From positions 17,167,915-17,231,914 of the forward strand of contig NC_058165.1 of NCBI RefSeq assembly GCF_020080835.1: a stretch of 64,000 nt of DNA, in the 5' to 3' direction. A model generated the notes under the pieces. The model saw only the letters and a program-made list of their open reading frames with translations. It did no database searches and was not told the DNA's origin. This DNA is from Cotesia glomerata. Taxonomy: Eukaryota > Arthropoda > Insecta > Hymenoptera > Braconidae. This document shows, piece by piece, positions 35,925 through 50,500 of this stretch; positions within the stretch are counted from its first letter, which is position 1; every line of letters starts with the position of its first letter. Both the position numbers and the translations under genes were made by a program.

Positions 35925-36257
35925 GTCGTCATTCATAAAGATCGGTTCAATAGATAGATTTCTAAAAAATCTACATAAAAATTGAAAAATCGTACATTAC
36001 CTATGATTAATAAAAATTAATTTTTCAGCAAAGTTCTCCGAAGAAGATGTCGGTGCAGAGTTTATTACCGTTGAATAATTGTTTTTATCTGATCCCCACA
36101 CTTATTTACATAAAAATGATTTTTTTTTATTAATCACTTCAACTTAATTTTGAATTATCCAAAAAATTTATTCCTACTTTTTAGTTTGGTTTTATGTTAA
36201 AGCGTTTTTTTTTAACTATTACTTATTTTTTAATTTTTAATTTATAAATATTGTATG
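35925..36257. mobile_element. Partial copy of the 2.4 kb palindromic element
   Basis: Matches about 1366-1685 (right arm and inner border) of the element at 1-2374 in the same orientation, and stops where the AACTTCCCGC element at 36258 begins. It is a single arm without its inverted partner. Confidence 0.8.
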
Positions 36258-37078
36258 TTTTTAACTTCCCGCTAAGAACATCGAAGATTTTCGAAAAATC
36301 GGGAAGTTATTGTTTTTACCCCGTTTTGCAAAAATCGAGGTTTCAACAGATCTCGACGTTTTGAAACCCTAAGAAGCTTCCCTGACTATTTTTACGATGA
36401 TGTCTGTACGTCTGTATGTATGTATGTATGTATGTATGTGTGTGTGTATGTAAACCTCTTATAACTTCTGAACGGCTTGACTGATTTGATCGCAGTTGGT
36501 GTCATTCGAAAGGTCTTCGCCAAATTTAGATTTCTTGCAGGTTGGAACCGATTCGGACCAGTAGATTTCGAGAAATTGCAAAAAAAGTGAAAAAAAATTG
36601 TTTTTTTTTTTCATTTTTTTTAAATATCTCCGAATTGACTGAACCGATCAACCTCAAAAACTAATCAGCTCTTAACCTTGAAAACCCGCATCGATCGCCA
36701 CTGAAAACGTCAGAATCGGTTGATGCGTTCGTGAGATATCGTTGTCGAAAAAAATCGAAAAAAGTGTTATTTTTGTAATAACTCCGAAATTTTTTATCAG
36801 ATCAATTTTTTTGTTCATAATTATTTATAGAACTCAAAAAACTACATCGATTGCCGCTAACCCATAGAGGAAAGTACCACGGGGCCTAGCTTGGCCCAGC
36901 CTTGGCTCAACTATGTAAAACTCTGGGCCAAGCTTGTAAGCCAGGGGATATTCAGGGAAGCTTCCTGTGACCTTCAAACGTCGAGATCTGATGAAAACTC
37001 GATTTTTGCAAAACGGGGTGAAAACAATAACTTCCCGATTTTTGAAAATCTTCGATTTTCTTAGCGGGAAGTTAAAAA
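36258..37078. mobile_element. AACTTCCCGC element, copy 3, head-to-head
   Basis: Both ends are the TTTTTAACTTCCCGCTAAGA terminus in opposite orientations (36258 plus; ending 37078 minus). A long forward part runs to about 36860 and a short inverse part covers about 36950-37078. The junction segment (36870-36950), with GGCCTAGCTTGGCCCAGCC, is not seen in the other copies. Confidence 0.75.
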
Positions 37079-38215
37079 TTTTGCAATTAAAAAAAATTTT
37101 TTTTTTTTTATTTTTTCGTTGCTGATTTTGCCCATTTTTATAGTTTAATTCTTTATTTTTCACCTTTATGATATTGCTTCATTGATGCTGTATTATTTTT
37201 ATGTTTTATAGTAAAAAAAAATTTTTTTTTACTGATCTTGACGTTTTGGACGATTTTGAGCTGATTGGCAAAAAAAAAAATTTTTATACGCTCTTTTACT
37301 GTACAAAGCCCTATCTTACTGTAAGAGTAAGCCCTTTTGATATTTGTCACGCGATAAGAAAATCATTAATAAACAAATGATGCCATAATTTTTCATAATA
37401 ATATGATACACTAATTATTTTCAGTTAAAAAAAAAAATTCTGTAACTTATTACAAAAATTCCTTAATCATCGATTTTATTTTTGATATTTTTTATTAGAA
37501 AATAAGTAATGACTCTGATCGAATGGAATTATCTATTGAAGGTTTGAAATAATAAAAAGTCTCAAAGTTTAATTTTTTATTCACTTATCGCTAACTGCTG
37601 ATAAATATTATTCAATAAGAGATTAATTAATTGTTACTCAATATTTATCAAATCATTGAATCTTAAAAAATCAGTTAATACAGTTAATTTAATAACAAAA
37701 AATCCTTCAATCATTGTTATTTATGAAGAATGACTTTAAATAATAATTAGACCTAAAAAATTACCATTAGTTTTCTTCTATTATAATTCTTCTGTAAACC
37801 ATTAATTTTTTATATTTATAAAATATTTATTGACAAACAAATTTCGAAAATGAAAAAAAATAAAATTCTACTTTTAGAATTTTAAAAACCAAATCAATTT
37901 ATTTTTTCAGAATAATTTTATTCGTACAATATAACACAACAAAACTAAAAATAATTTTTTATAAATAAAAACATGAACTTTTTATAATTTTTTTTTGTTC
38001 TAATAAATAAAAAGATCTTTTGCCATTTTTTTTTTACCCAGATGTGAAGTTTAGGCAAAAAAAAATAGACTTTTGCATAACAATAAATTAAATGATCTTT
38101 AAAAGCAAGCGTGTAATTTGCAAAAAGAATGCCAAAAAATTGTTTTGATGAGTTGAAAAAATAAATACACATGTTACTGACTTAAAGCATTCATATCAGA
38201 TAGATATAGATGTGA
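37079..38215. other. AT-rich sequence upstream of the TRPV gene
   Basis: Low-complexity AT-rich DNA with short frames (37153-37350, 37945-38172) that lack any motif. No RNA gene or element border found. Confidence 0.35.
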
Positions 38216-38260
38216 ATATATATAACCGGGTCGTCGCCGTCAAAACAACACGTTGTTTCA
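38216..38260 (+). promoter_or_regulatory. Candidate promoter of the TRPV gene
   Basis: A TATATATAA box at about 38217-38225 is followed by a GC-richer segment (CCGGGTCGTCGCCGTCAAAAC) at the distance expected for a start site near 38245. It lies about 300 bp before the ATG at 38538. Inference from motif and position only. Confidence 0.3.
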
Positions 38261-38537
38261 CACGATATTTGCGCATTTCTTTTAAATCTAATGGCTTGGT
38301 CTCATTCAAAAATTCTAAATTAATAAATTACGCCTTAAATTAAATAAAAAAAAAAAATGAACAAATATTTCAACAAAATAAAACATTCATTCATTTATAA
38401 AACAAATATGTATATGTTACAGTGATTGTTTGATCGATGTTACGCGTGGGAACCATGTTGGAAGTTTGTCTTGAAAAAAATCGCCAATGTGTTGCTTGTA
38501 AATAAACAATAATAATTAATAAATAATTAAATAAATA

Positions 38538-41500
38538 ATGGGAAACACCGAAAGCAATGTCGCAAGTGCAGTAAAAAAACAAACGGACACTTCATCGATT
38601 TTGCTTTACAAATTAGTCGATCTAAAAGGTGAATTTAAACGAATAAAAATTTAGATTCAATTGCTAAAAGTTTTGTTAAAAATCAAACACGACTATTGTT
38701 TACACAAAAAATATTTGTACGGATGTGATATTTGTACATAATACGTGGGTGTGATCCGTTTGCGTGAGTCATGTCTCAGTTTGTCCGTCAAGTACCTCAA
38801 TATTAACTTGGTTGAATTAATTTTAGCGTAAAAATAATTGACGCACTCATTCTTCAGATTCTTGATGCAAAAGCTTCTATAAATTTGATAGTATAAATAT
38901 TATTAATGAAAAGATGTTCTTAACCTTGAATTTCACCAGGTGGAGGATTGCTGGTAGACATGATGAAGAGAGCAACTCAAACGAAGCAATACGCGGAATT
39001 AGACCACGCGATCAGGACCAAAGTCGAGCCATTTCTCTATAACAAGGGCAAAGGCGCTTGGATTCCTATCGCGAAGCTCGTGATGCTGAGAAACAAAGAT
39101 CGCCCACGCCACAAGATGGTAATTTTTTCCGGTTATTTATTTAACCGAGTTATTTCTTTGTTTTGGAACCCTGGACTCAGGAAAAGATGTTTGTTATCTT
39201 ATTAACTTATTTTTAGTTACCTGTTTTCAAAGCCATGGAAAATCCCGCGGATTATGACGTTACCAAAGATATCGATGACAGTATAGTCGATGATAGTAAA
39301 ATAGGCAAGTAACACCTAATTTTAGTGGTTTAGACGGATGTTTATGGAATTCCGACAGTTCTTGACGTTACTTTGATGTTAAATCGCCGAAATTATTCTT
39401 TTTATTAGAATTCCCGAGTAAAAATGAAATTATTATTTTTTACGGAAAAATAATAAATTTCGTTCGACCGCCGCACCACCGCTGCACCACCGCCGCACCA
39501 TACCGCCGCACCACCGCGGCACGACCGCCGTTTGGCGGACTATTACGCCGCACGCTAAAAATTTACTCCCCCTAGCATCGCCGCACTACCGCTGCACCAC
39601 CGCCGCACCAATGCTAAATCATACCTACAATTTCACAAAAAATGGTATCATAATTAATTTATCACGCAATAATTAATTAATAAATAATGCGACTAGAAAT
39701 CTTTATGTAAGACCTATTGATCTACCTCCTTTTAATCGAATGCCTAATATTAAAAAAAAAAATTTTTTTTAAATCAGGCCAAAGCACCGCGAAATTATTG
39801 ATTTTTTTAGTCGTATTGTTGATGTAGATTTTTAATTTCGTCCTCGGGTTGCACAGAAGCGGTACGCCTATTGAAATACTCTGAAAGAATTTTAAAAATT
39901 GAACTGTGATGGGATTCGAACCTGGATCGTCTGCATGGAAGTCTCGAACATTGCCAACTGCACTGCAAGCCATACTTAACTTAAAAAATTTAGTTAAGCT
40001 ATTTGAATGATCAACGAATATATTATTTCAATGTATATACCATCAAACAGTGGTATGGTGCGGCGGTGGTGCAGCGGTGGTGCGGCGGTCGAACAAAATT
40101 TATTATTTTTTCGTAAAAATTAATAATTTTATTTTTACTCGGGCGCGTCACAGCTGTGGTGCGGCGGTGGTGCAGCGGTGGTGCGGCAAATAGAAATTTA
40201 TTTACTTGTCACGGCGCTGGTGCGGCGGTAGTGCGGCGAATAGATAAATTCTTTACTTGTCACGGCGGTGGTGCGGCGGTGATACGGCACTTATAAAATA
40301 ACCAAAATTGTCACGGCTGTAGTGCAGCGGTGGTGCGGCGGTCGAACAAAATTTATTATTTTTTCGTAAAAATTAATAATTTTATTTTTACTCGGGCGCG
40401 TCACAGCTGTGGTGCGGCGGTGGTGCAGCGGTGGTGCGGCAAATAGAAATTTATTTACTTGTCACGGCGCTGGTGCGGCGGTAGTGCGGCGAATAGATAA
40501 ATTCTTTACTTGTCACGGCGGTGGTGCGGCGGTGATACGGCACTTATAAAATAACCAAAATTGTCACGGCTGTAGTGCAGCGGTGGTGCGGCGCTTAAAA
40601 AGCCGTGCAGCGGTGTTGCGGCGGTGGTGCGGCGGAATTCTGTTTTTACTCGGGTTGTTGTCTAAATATAAGAAATACTTTTTTTTAGTTCGTAATTTTG
40701 TGGAGAAAATTAACATTGAAGCCAATAGAAATCTTCTTTATCGTTAAAATAAAAAATTATTCCTTAGAAACGTCATAGATGGTGCTACTAAGCTTTTCTA
40801 TCGATAAAAATACTTTAAAGTTCAAAAACTAAAAATTTTTAAGTATATTTATAATAATTAAAAAATAATAAATAAAGCGACTTATATAAATATTCAGTAA
40901 AAAATTTTACGCTAAGGCGTCAAAAAATTTATTATTAAAAACTATGTTAAATATTTAAAACTTTTTTATTTGTTAATTTTCTTTAATTAACACTAAAAAG
41001 TGTTAAATATTCAACACAAAATTTTTTATCACAAATTTTTTTGACGTAATATGACAATAATCCCGAAAAACAAATAAAAAGTTAAAAAAAAAAAAAAGAA
41101 ACAAATATATTTTAAATAATAAATACAAAGTAATTGATATTAATTGACAACAATAAATTTATTTGAATCAATCAACACATAAAATTAAATGACATTAAAT
41201 TTAGCTGTAACTTGACAATTTTAAAATTTTTTTTAACCGACAAATTTGTTCCAAAAAATTATTTATAAAAAATAGCATTTTTTATTTTTTTAAATTTCTA
41301 CATGTCAATTTAAAAAAAAAATTTTTGCCATAATTTATTTGTTACAAAAATTATCAAATATCTGCTAAACTAATTTTCATTAAAATTAAACAGCTCAATA
41401 TTAATGAATTATTTTTACTTTCGTTAAAAATATAAGCTTGTAATGTTAAGCTCACTTTTTTAATATTGACAGTTAAATTGTGTTTTTTTTTTTTTATTAT

Positions 41501-44500
41501 TTATTTTAATTTCATCAATTTTCGCAGTCAATTTGAGTGTGCGAAATATAATTTGCGTGTGCCAAATAAACTTGTCACACTCAAATAACAGTTTTATTTA
41601 TGAAAAAGCTCACGCGTAATTTTAAAATGCAAGCGTCTAGATACTACTTTTCCCGCATGATTAATAAAAAATTTTTTTATTGTGTAACGAAGTTTGAAAC
41701 TAATCGAAGTTTCGAGAGCTTTTGATAATATTTTGATGCTAAATATTCAAAATTATATACTTATAAAATAAAATTTAATAAATGACTATTTCATTTTGTA
41801 ATTTGCGATAAAATTGAAATAAGAAGGCAGAAAACTTCCTTACCGTAAAAATCATAATTGTTTTACTCAAGTACTCAACAGATAGCGCCACTGATGTCTT
41901 TCTTAAAATCCCTAATGTAGAAATGATTCAATCCCTGCAAAGTGTACGTCTATATATTAGTCAACTCAAATCATTTAAAATTATTTTTAATCATTTGAAA
42001 TCAAATTTTTTAATCAGGAATAGAACGGATTAAGCTTCAAGAATTGTAAAAATTTTAAAGTAAAAATAGATGAATTAAACAAAAACAATATAAGCAAGAA
42101 ACTTATAAATATCTTGATTTAAAATTAGACAAAAGTAAATATAGAGAAGTATGCTGGAATCTGAGTGAACGGGGAGCGGTAGGAGAAACAATATTGCATC
42201 TGTGTATGTTGAATGCAACAGCTCTCCATGCAGATCTCGCTAAACGATTACTGCGCTTTTATCCCCGGCTTATTAATGACATTTACATCAGCGATGAGTA
42301 TTACGGTAATTATGACTAATGATTAATCATTACATTAATCAATGCATTAAAATTGATGATAATTAAGAAAAATCAGATGGATAGATCTATTTCATTCTAT
42401 TTCAAGGCGAAAACGTTTTGCACATCGCGATAGTAAACGAGGACCCGGCGATGGTGAAGTACCTTTTGGACAGCGGAGCGGACGTCCACGAACGCTGTTT
42501 CGGGAACTTCATGTGCCCGGAAGACCAAAAAGCATCGAGATCTGACAGCCTGGATCATGAATGGGTCTCTGTTACTACAGAGACTAATTACGACGGGTAT
42601 GATTCACCAACTTTTCCAAGTTGCAATTACCCAGATGACTATAGACTATAGTCATGATTGGTTGATCGCTAATGCTAGCTCTTTCATAGTCGTAGATAAT
42701 GGATTTATGACGACATATGTAGAGCTTAATGCGATGTATTGATTGAATCATCTTTGGTGTTTAATAGATATGTTTACTGGGGTGAATATCCGCTGAGCTT
42801 CGCCGCGTGCTTGGGCCAAGAAGAGTGCTATCGGTTGATGCTTGCCAGAGGTGCTGATCCTGACAAACAAGACACTAATGGAAATACCGTGCTGCACATG
42901 CTGGTTATTTATCAAAAATTGGTCAGTTTTCTACAATTTTTCTTTTTTTTTTTTTTTTTTTGTCCTGATCATATTATAATAACCAATTCTCACAACTTTC
43001 TGATATTTTTACACAAACTTATTTTTTTTTATTATAAAAATTGGGTATATTTCTGTGCATCTGCAAATTTTCATTCATGTATAATTAAGAATTATTAATT
43101 ACATCCTGAAGATAAAATTAAACCACTAGATTTTTTTGCACAGAAAGAAAAGTTTCTTGACTGGAGAACAAAATTCTTGGCTCAAGAAAATTTTCGGGTG
43201 TCTGAAGGAGACCGAAGTTGTATTGGCCGAAGCGAAAATTTTTCTTGAAATTCTATTCTTGGTGGAAGTCATTTTTTCTTAATTCAAATTATCATAAATG
43301 CTTGATATAATAAATTTTTATAATTAAGGTTATAATTGAGGATGGTTTTACTTGTATCACTGTAGAGTGTTTTACAAGGGAGGGTGGGGAATTATTGTCT
43401 CTCCACTTTTTTTCTCCGCAATATAATCTCTCAACCCCGTCATTATAACTCTCAACCACTTTTTTCGTCCCCACCCCCCTGCATGTCAGGATTTTTTCAT
43501 GCCCGACACACATGTGCTGCGACTGTGGCCGACTTACGCGTTATAATCAGTACCTGCATTTGCATTACGGTCTTAAATAGTATGGAGGTACTTCTATAAT
43601 GACATTTTACCTCCATAACTATATGGGAAAACCACAGAAAACCCGACCGGTACAGAGGCTGGCAATGAAACGCACATATTCTTAGTTTATAATCATTGAA
43701 AAATATTGGTGCGCGCCGGAATCGAACCCTGGTCCCACTCTTTCGAAATGCAGGTACCGAGCCGATTAGGCTATTGCCAACCTTCAATAAATTTTTATAT
43801 TTGATCAAAATTTTTAGATACTTTAGGGAAGCAGCGCCACCTACTTCAGCTGAGAAAAAAATTTTCTCACCTTGAGAAAATTTTTTTCTTGAATATTTGA
43901 TACCCATTTTATGTTATTTTAGCGTGCAATTATACATATTGAATGAAAAAAAATGATTTAATATTATTTGATCTTCCCATTTGACATGTTAATCAATAAA
44001 AATATTAATGAAAATTTACTTCTATCGAGATATTTAATTTTTTGGAGCTAGAGAAATCTTCTCAAGACAAGAAAATTTACTTCTATCAAGAACTAAATTT
44101 TTTGGAGCAAGAGGCTGAATTTTCTCAAAACAAAAAGATTTTCTTGACTTAAATAAATTTTCTTGGATCAAGATACGTATTTCTTAAAGCAAGAGAATTA
44201 ATTTTGTTGAAATTAGTGAAATTTCTTCTGTGAAAAAAATTTTTTTTTCACTCAAGAAAATAATTAGGAAGAAAAATATTTTCTTGGCTCAAGTCAACCT
44301 TTTTTTCTCTGCAGATTAAATTTTTGTACTGCTTGGTTAATATTTGGTCCTTTTAACCCAAATTTTTGTGTCAATAATATAAATTCTTAATAAATAGAAG
44401 TATTGTTTTTATGTGTGGGTGAGAAAATTTGCATTTAGATAAATTCATGGAATTTGGAAGGTCTTGAGGAGAAATAGTCTTTTTAGGAAGGTTTAAATGA

Positions 44501-47500
44501 CTGGTAGAAAGTTTTGGTTAATAAATTTATGAAAATTATTTAGTGATGTTGGAGAATTTTGAAATTGAAATTAACAATTATCAATTTAAAATTTTAAGTA
44601 TTGTAATAAAAAGTGGAAATCTCCTGGTTGAAATTCAAAAGTTAGTAAATCATAAAAACTAAATGTAATTATGATTAAAAAAAAACGTATGCAATAATCC
44701 TCTGGGTTCTTCAATTCCTCCGAGACTCAATTTCAACATTAATTTCATTACTAATATAATGGGAGCCTCCATATTTTTACATTAAACTCCAACTACAATT
44801 CAAAATTTTATGAAATTAGTAGTTATTTTTTTTTTAATGAATAAATTAGTTGTAGAAAACTATCCTTAAAAAAAATTACCTTTACATTTTTTTAGAAATT
44901 TTTGTGTCGATTTATTTTTTTATTAGCATTATTTAAAGTTTGATAAACGATATTTCATTTTAAAATTTTATTCTGAGTTTAAAAAAATTAGATCACGTCC
45001 CCAGAAAATTAAAAATCAAAATTTTCAGTTAAATATTAGATACGAAAAAATGATAAGAAATCTTTTTTCATAGCAAATCAATTCTCTATTAAATAGATCC
45101 TAATCACTTTTTCTGTATCTCTTATCATTTAGCCGTAACTTCAATTCGAAGTTCGATTTCAAGTGTTTGATTACATGACCTACTTAGAATATTTAAATTC
45201 AAAATTTTGGGTCAAATAACGATACGAAAAATTGATAAGAAACCTTTTTGATAGGAAATTCAATTCTCTTTCAAAAAGGTCCTTATCGATTTTTTTGTAT
45301 TCCTCATCTGTTAACCGGAATATCAAGTCTAACTCAAACTGAAAAAATTTCACTAAAGTACTAAATTTCTTTTTGTTTAAACACAATCATTTTTAGTCCA
45401 AAATTTTTTATGTTTGAATCAGTTTTTCCCATTAAAAACCGCGTGCGTTATCCCAGAAAGAAAGCAAACAAAATTTCACCCCGAGACTAAGACTGGGATT
45501 AAAGGTCTTTATAAAAAGTTTGAAAGCCTGAAAATAAAAGTTCAAAGTGAGCTCATAAACAATTTTGCGTATAAAATATCTCCATAAAAAAGTAAAGGTT
45601 ATTTGGATAATCCGAACAAAAACAGTTTCACTGTAAAAAAGTCGCGCCAAGTCCACGTTCATAAGACTATTAGGAAAAAAAAAATTTTTTTTTCTTTACA
45701 AAAACATACAAAATAAAAAAATTAAAAAATCCAAGTAACCGATATGATTGTTTATGATTTTCGGAAATTAAAAAAAATTTTATTGTAAATTTAAAAATTA
45801 AAAAAAAAATTTTAGAACGTATTTAGTGTGCGTGGTTGCAAAATATTTTACTTTTAATGAAATTCGCAAGATCTATTTCATAGGACTTTAAAAAACGTGA
45901 AATTCACAATGAAGCACAACAAGTACCTTCTAAAATTTTTTTTTTTTTTTTTTAAAGTTACAATAAAATTTTTTAATTTCCGAAAATCATAAACAATCAT
46001 ATCGGTTACTTGGATTTTTTTATTTTTTTATTTTGTATGTTTTTGTAAAGAAAAAAAAAAATTTTTTTTTCCTAATAGTCTTATGAACGTGGACTTGGCG
46101 CGACTTTTTTACAGTGAAACTGTTTTTGTTCGGATTTTAGTATTTTTTGTAATTATTATGAAAATTTACAATTGATAACAACTTAAATCTCGTGTTGACT
46201 GCATTTTTTACTGCAAACTATCCCCTTGAAGCTACAGTTTATGTAGATGTAATTCCAGTGCACCCTGGCGGCCGTAAATGTAAGCTGTGAATTACTTTTT
46301 TTAACTGTAGTTGCTTATCTATAGGAGGATTACTACACATTTTTATTTTATCTAGTCTGTGGCGCTGACCTTTCTCCATCAAAAAAAAGTCAGGATCGAA
46401 ATTTGTGAGTGAGCTACACGGGAAAAAATTTCTGGGAAAATTTACGATACAACTATTGTAAAGCTGGACTATACTTTGATTACTATTAATTTTCAAATAT
46501 TTTAGAAGAAAAAATACTATTTATTCATGAAAAAATACGATATTACTATTGTAAAAAGTAAGAGATGAAAATTTCCAGTGCTGCCTCTGTATCTTTCCAA
46601 TAGAACTATAGCAAATTTTACAATAGTTGAATTGGAATGTTTCTCAATTAGTGTGAGTGATGGCCGTGCACAGCGCTAGACTCCGAGTTTATGTAAATGT
46701 TAAAGGACATGTGTCTGAGTTTACCTCAGGTAGTGTAGAGGGAGAGTCTCTGGCTGCCAACACAGAGTTCTGGGTTCGATTCTCAGATAGTACGAAAATG
46801 TCGGTTTCTTTTTTCGATTACTGTACAGGTACCAATTAGTCCACTCTTCTATCTCTCTCCCTCCCTAATATTTCTTTTAAAAAAACCAACTGTGAATTTT
46901 TACAATAGTTGAATTGTAAAGTTCACAAACACATATTGTATAATTTGCTCTATAGTATTCGACTTTTTAAGACTCTTGCTTGTCTTATTTGTTGGATAAA
47001 ATTTACAATAGTAGATCGTAAAAATTACTAAATAAGAAGTATAGTCCACCGTTACTCTTTTATTTAGTAAAAATTACAATAGTAAATTAGTAAAAACTCC
47101 TTCAATTTTATTTCCGTGTATAGTATGTGCTGATAAAATTTAATAATTTCAAGTAAATAAATTGTTATAAGTGAATATAATTAATTAATACGGTGAAATA
47201 AATTATGAATTACTGTTATGATAAACAAATTGGGTAAAAAAAGTACCGTAGAATTAAATAAAATTTCGCAGTCTCAAAAAACCGTTCTGCTTACAGTAAA
47301 CATAGTCGGTAGTCTGGCGCTCCGTTTACAACGGATTTGAACGGAACTTGGCGCCAGATTCTACCGAATCTGTGAATACAGTTAGTCAATAGTTTTGGCG
47401 CTAGAAGGATTTAAATTGCAGACTCATTTTGTAAAGGCTCTCTTCTCTTTATCTCTTTTTCTATATGCTGAAGCTGAAGAGTCATTTTACCATTCAAAAG

Positions 47501-50500
47501 CTTTTTACCTCTATTGACTTTCAACAGCATTATTTTGTTACTAGACCAAAAATATTTTTTATATCCTTTTAATCATTATTAATAAATATTATCATTATCA
47601 TGACTTATAATATAAACGAAACAGTAACAATAACAATTGAGTTTAATTAACAAAATGTTTTACGGGCCGTTTAAAGTTATTAAGCAGCACTCAATATTCC
47701 ACATTTGCGTCCTATAATATCGTCGAAACGGGGCACGGCTCCTGAATAAATCTTCAGGCTACGTTATTTATATTAATATTCCTGTTTGTACATTATTTGA
47801 TTACAATTATTTGCTCGGAGAAAATAAAATAGTAATGTTTAATATTCTACGTTGTATTCAGCCTCATTTTTAATAAAACTAGAATTCAAATTTGCGCGCG
47901 CAAGCGCGCGCCTCATATTTATGGTCATGATATATTTATGCGTAGTTTATGTATATTATATTCACTTTTAACCAATCAGAATGAGAATAAATATTTTCAA
48001 CCAATCACATCACGAATAAATTGGTTTCACATACATTTCATCTCAATTTTATTATGGGATTTTATTATGGGATTGTAAATAATATCGTGGATATTGTATA
48101 ATATAATTACCGAATTAATGAAATCGATACCGGAAATAATATGTTGAATTATAAAAAATATATTCAAAATCGCGTAAAAACGTTATTTGATCAAAATCGC
48201 TTATAATTAAATTTAAAATTCAAATTTTGACTGCATAATAAGAGATAAGGAATAATTAACAAGGACCTTTATTGTATAAAATCAAATTTCTTACAAAAAA
48301 AGCTATCTTATACTTTTTTCGTATCTTCAATATATAATCCAAAATTTTGATTTAAAATTTTCTGAATGCGTAATCTATTCAAAAATACTTAGAATAGATC
48401 ACAACCATTTTTAATCAAAAATTTTTTCTTTTATTACAATTTTCAGGCAACTTTCGACATGGCTTATGAAGTCGGAGCCTCTTTGCCAATTCGCAATAAC
48501 TTGCAGCTAACTCCCTTGACTTTATCAGCAAAACTAGCGCGAATTGAGATGTTCTTCCACATAATGAACATAGAACGTGAAATTTACTGGCAGATCGGGA
48601 GTATAACCTGCGCGGCTTATCCCCTAGGCCAGGTAGACACAATAGACGTAAACACTGGAACAATCAACAACAATTCCGCATTGAACCTGGTGGTCTTCGG
48701 AGAAAAGGACGAACATCTGGAGCTGATGGACGGCGTGTTAGTTGACCTCTTGAACGCTAAATGGAACACTTTCATAAAGTCAAGGTTCTACCGGCAGTTC
48801 TTTCTGTTCTGCTTCTACTTCGTCCTGTCCTTGATAAGCTTCACACTAAGACCAGGTCCTATTTCATCTTCCGCGACTCCAAATGCCACCAAATCGACTA
48901 TGGCTTACACGGATTCGGTGACTGACGCGATCAATCAAGAGCCTTCGCAACTGTCTCAGTTGATTGACGTGCTGGCAACTTCTTTGACGTCAAACTTTGC
49001 AAACGCAAATCTGACGTCTGTGGAATTGGAAAATTTTCTCACTCAGATGTCCTTGAATGCCAGTAAGCTTCTAAGTGAGACCTCCAATGCTTCTAGAGAA
49101 AGTTTTAATAGATCGGATGTTTCCTTGGATCATAGAGAGGATGATAAAAGTGGAAGTAAGGCTGAGTATGCTGTCACTGAGTCGTTTCTTGACTTGCTGC
49201 CGACTTTGCCCAGTTGGGGGTTCACGGAAAATTGGTATGTTTGTTTTTAGTAATGTAATTAAGGGGTTATGCGCACTTAGAAGGCTGAAAAAAAAATTTT
49301 TGAGATGAAAACTTTCAATTTTATTAGCAAGTTATTCTTTTTTATAGTAAATTCAAAAATAAATTAGATCACTTGTTTAGAAAGTTTAAAATCAAAATTC
49401 TGAGCTAAATATTGAAGATACAAAAAAATCTCAAGAAACCTTTTTTTATAGGAAATTTTATCCTGTACCAAAAAGGTTCTCATCAATTTTTCTCTGTCTC
49501 TTATTATTTACCTACAATTTTATTTCGAAATTCGATATTCAGAAAATTTGATTAAATCACGTGCTTGGATAATATTTAAGTCAAAATTCCAGGCTCGATA
49601 TTAGAGATTCATAAAAATTATATGAGACCTTTTTTGTAGAAAATTAAATTCTCTACAAAAAAGACTCCTATCAATTTTCCGCTACCTCTTATCATGTAGT
49701 CAAAAATTTAATGTAAAATTAAACTTGCACAGTATTTGATTAGACCAAGTGTTTAGAAAAGTTTATAGTCAAAATTCTGAGGCTAATATTGCAGATACAA
49801 AAAAATCACATGAAACCTTTTTTGTGCACGGGAAAAAGTAAACTGTAATAAACAATAGTAGATTTATAATAAGCAATGATCAACTGATAAAAATTACCAT
49901 TTCAAACAGTAAAATCGTGATTTTACTATTCACTTTATAAAATTTATCATTTAAACGCTACAATTTATTCTTTACATGGAAGAAAATACTATTTCAAACA
50001 GTAATATTCGCTATAAAAAGTATAAAATATTTTTACCACCCCGATGTCCGCTGTACTGTTTGAAACTATAAAAATTAACCGGAATCCGAGTGAATTTTAC
50101 AGTTTACTTTTTTCCGTGTAGAAAATTAAATTCTCAATCAATTTTTCGCTATGTCTTATCATTTAGCCAGAAATTTAATGTAAAATTAAACCTTTTAAGT
50201 ATCTGATTAAACTAGGTGTTTAGAAAAATATAAAATTAAATTCTCTACCAAGAAGGACCATATAGTCTGGTCAACAAGTGCCTTTTTGGTCAAATTTTTT
50301 TATTCGGAATGACATCTAAATGATTTTTTAACAAAAATGAAGTTCAGCTGTGACTAATAATAATAATAATAATGGAGGTTTTACTTGTATCACCTGGGCA
50401 GTGTTTTTACAAGGGAGGGTGGGGTATTATTTCTCACTTCCCTTTGTTACACAACACACTTTTTTCCCAGCTCTACTTTGTATTTACTTCCATCATTATT

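Noticed and set aside
42557..42742. Overlapping frame within TRPV exon 5 and the following intron
   Set aside because: Out of frame with the conserved ankyrin-repeat coding sequence.
43497..43907. 136-codon minus-strand frame as a gene
   Set aside because: It runs through the tRNA-like head and body of a SINE and into the flanking element.
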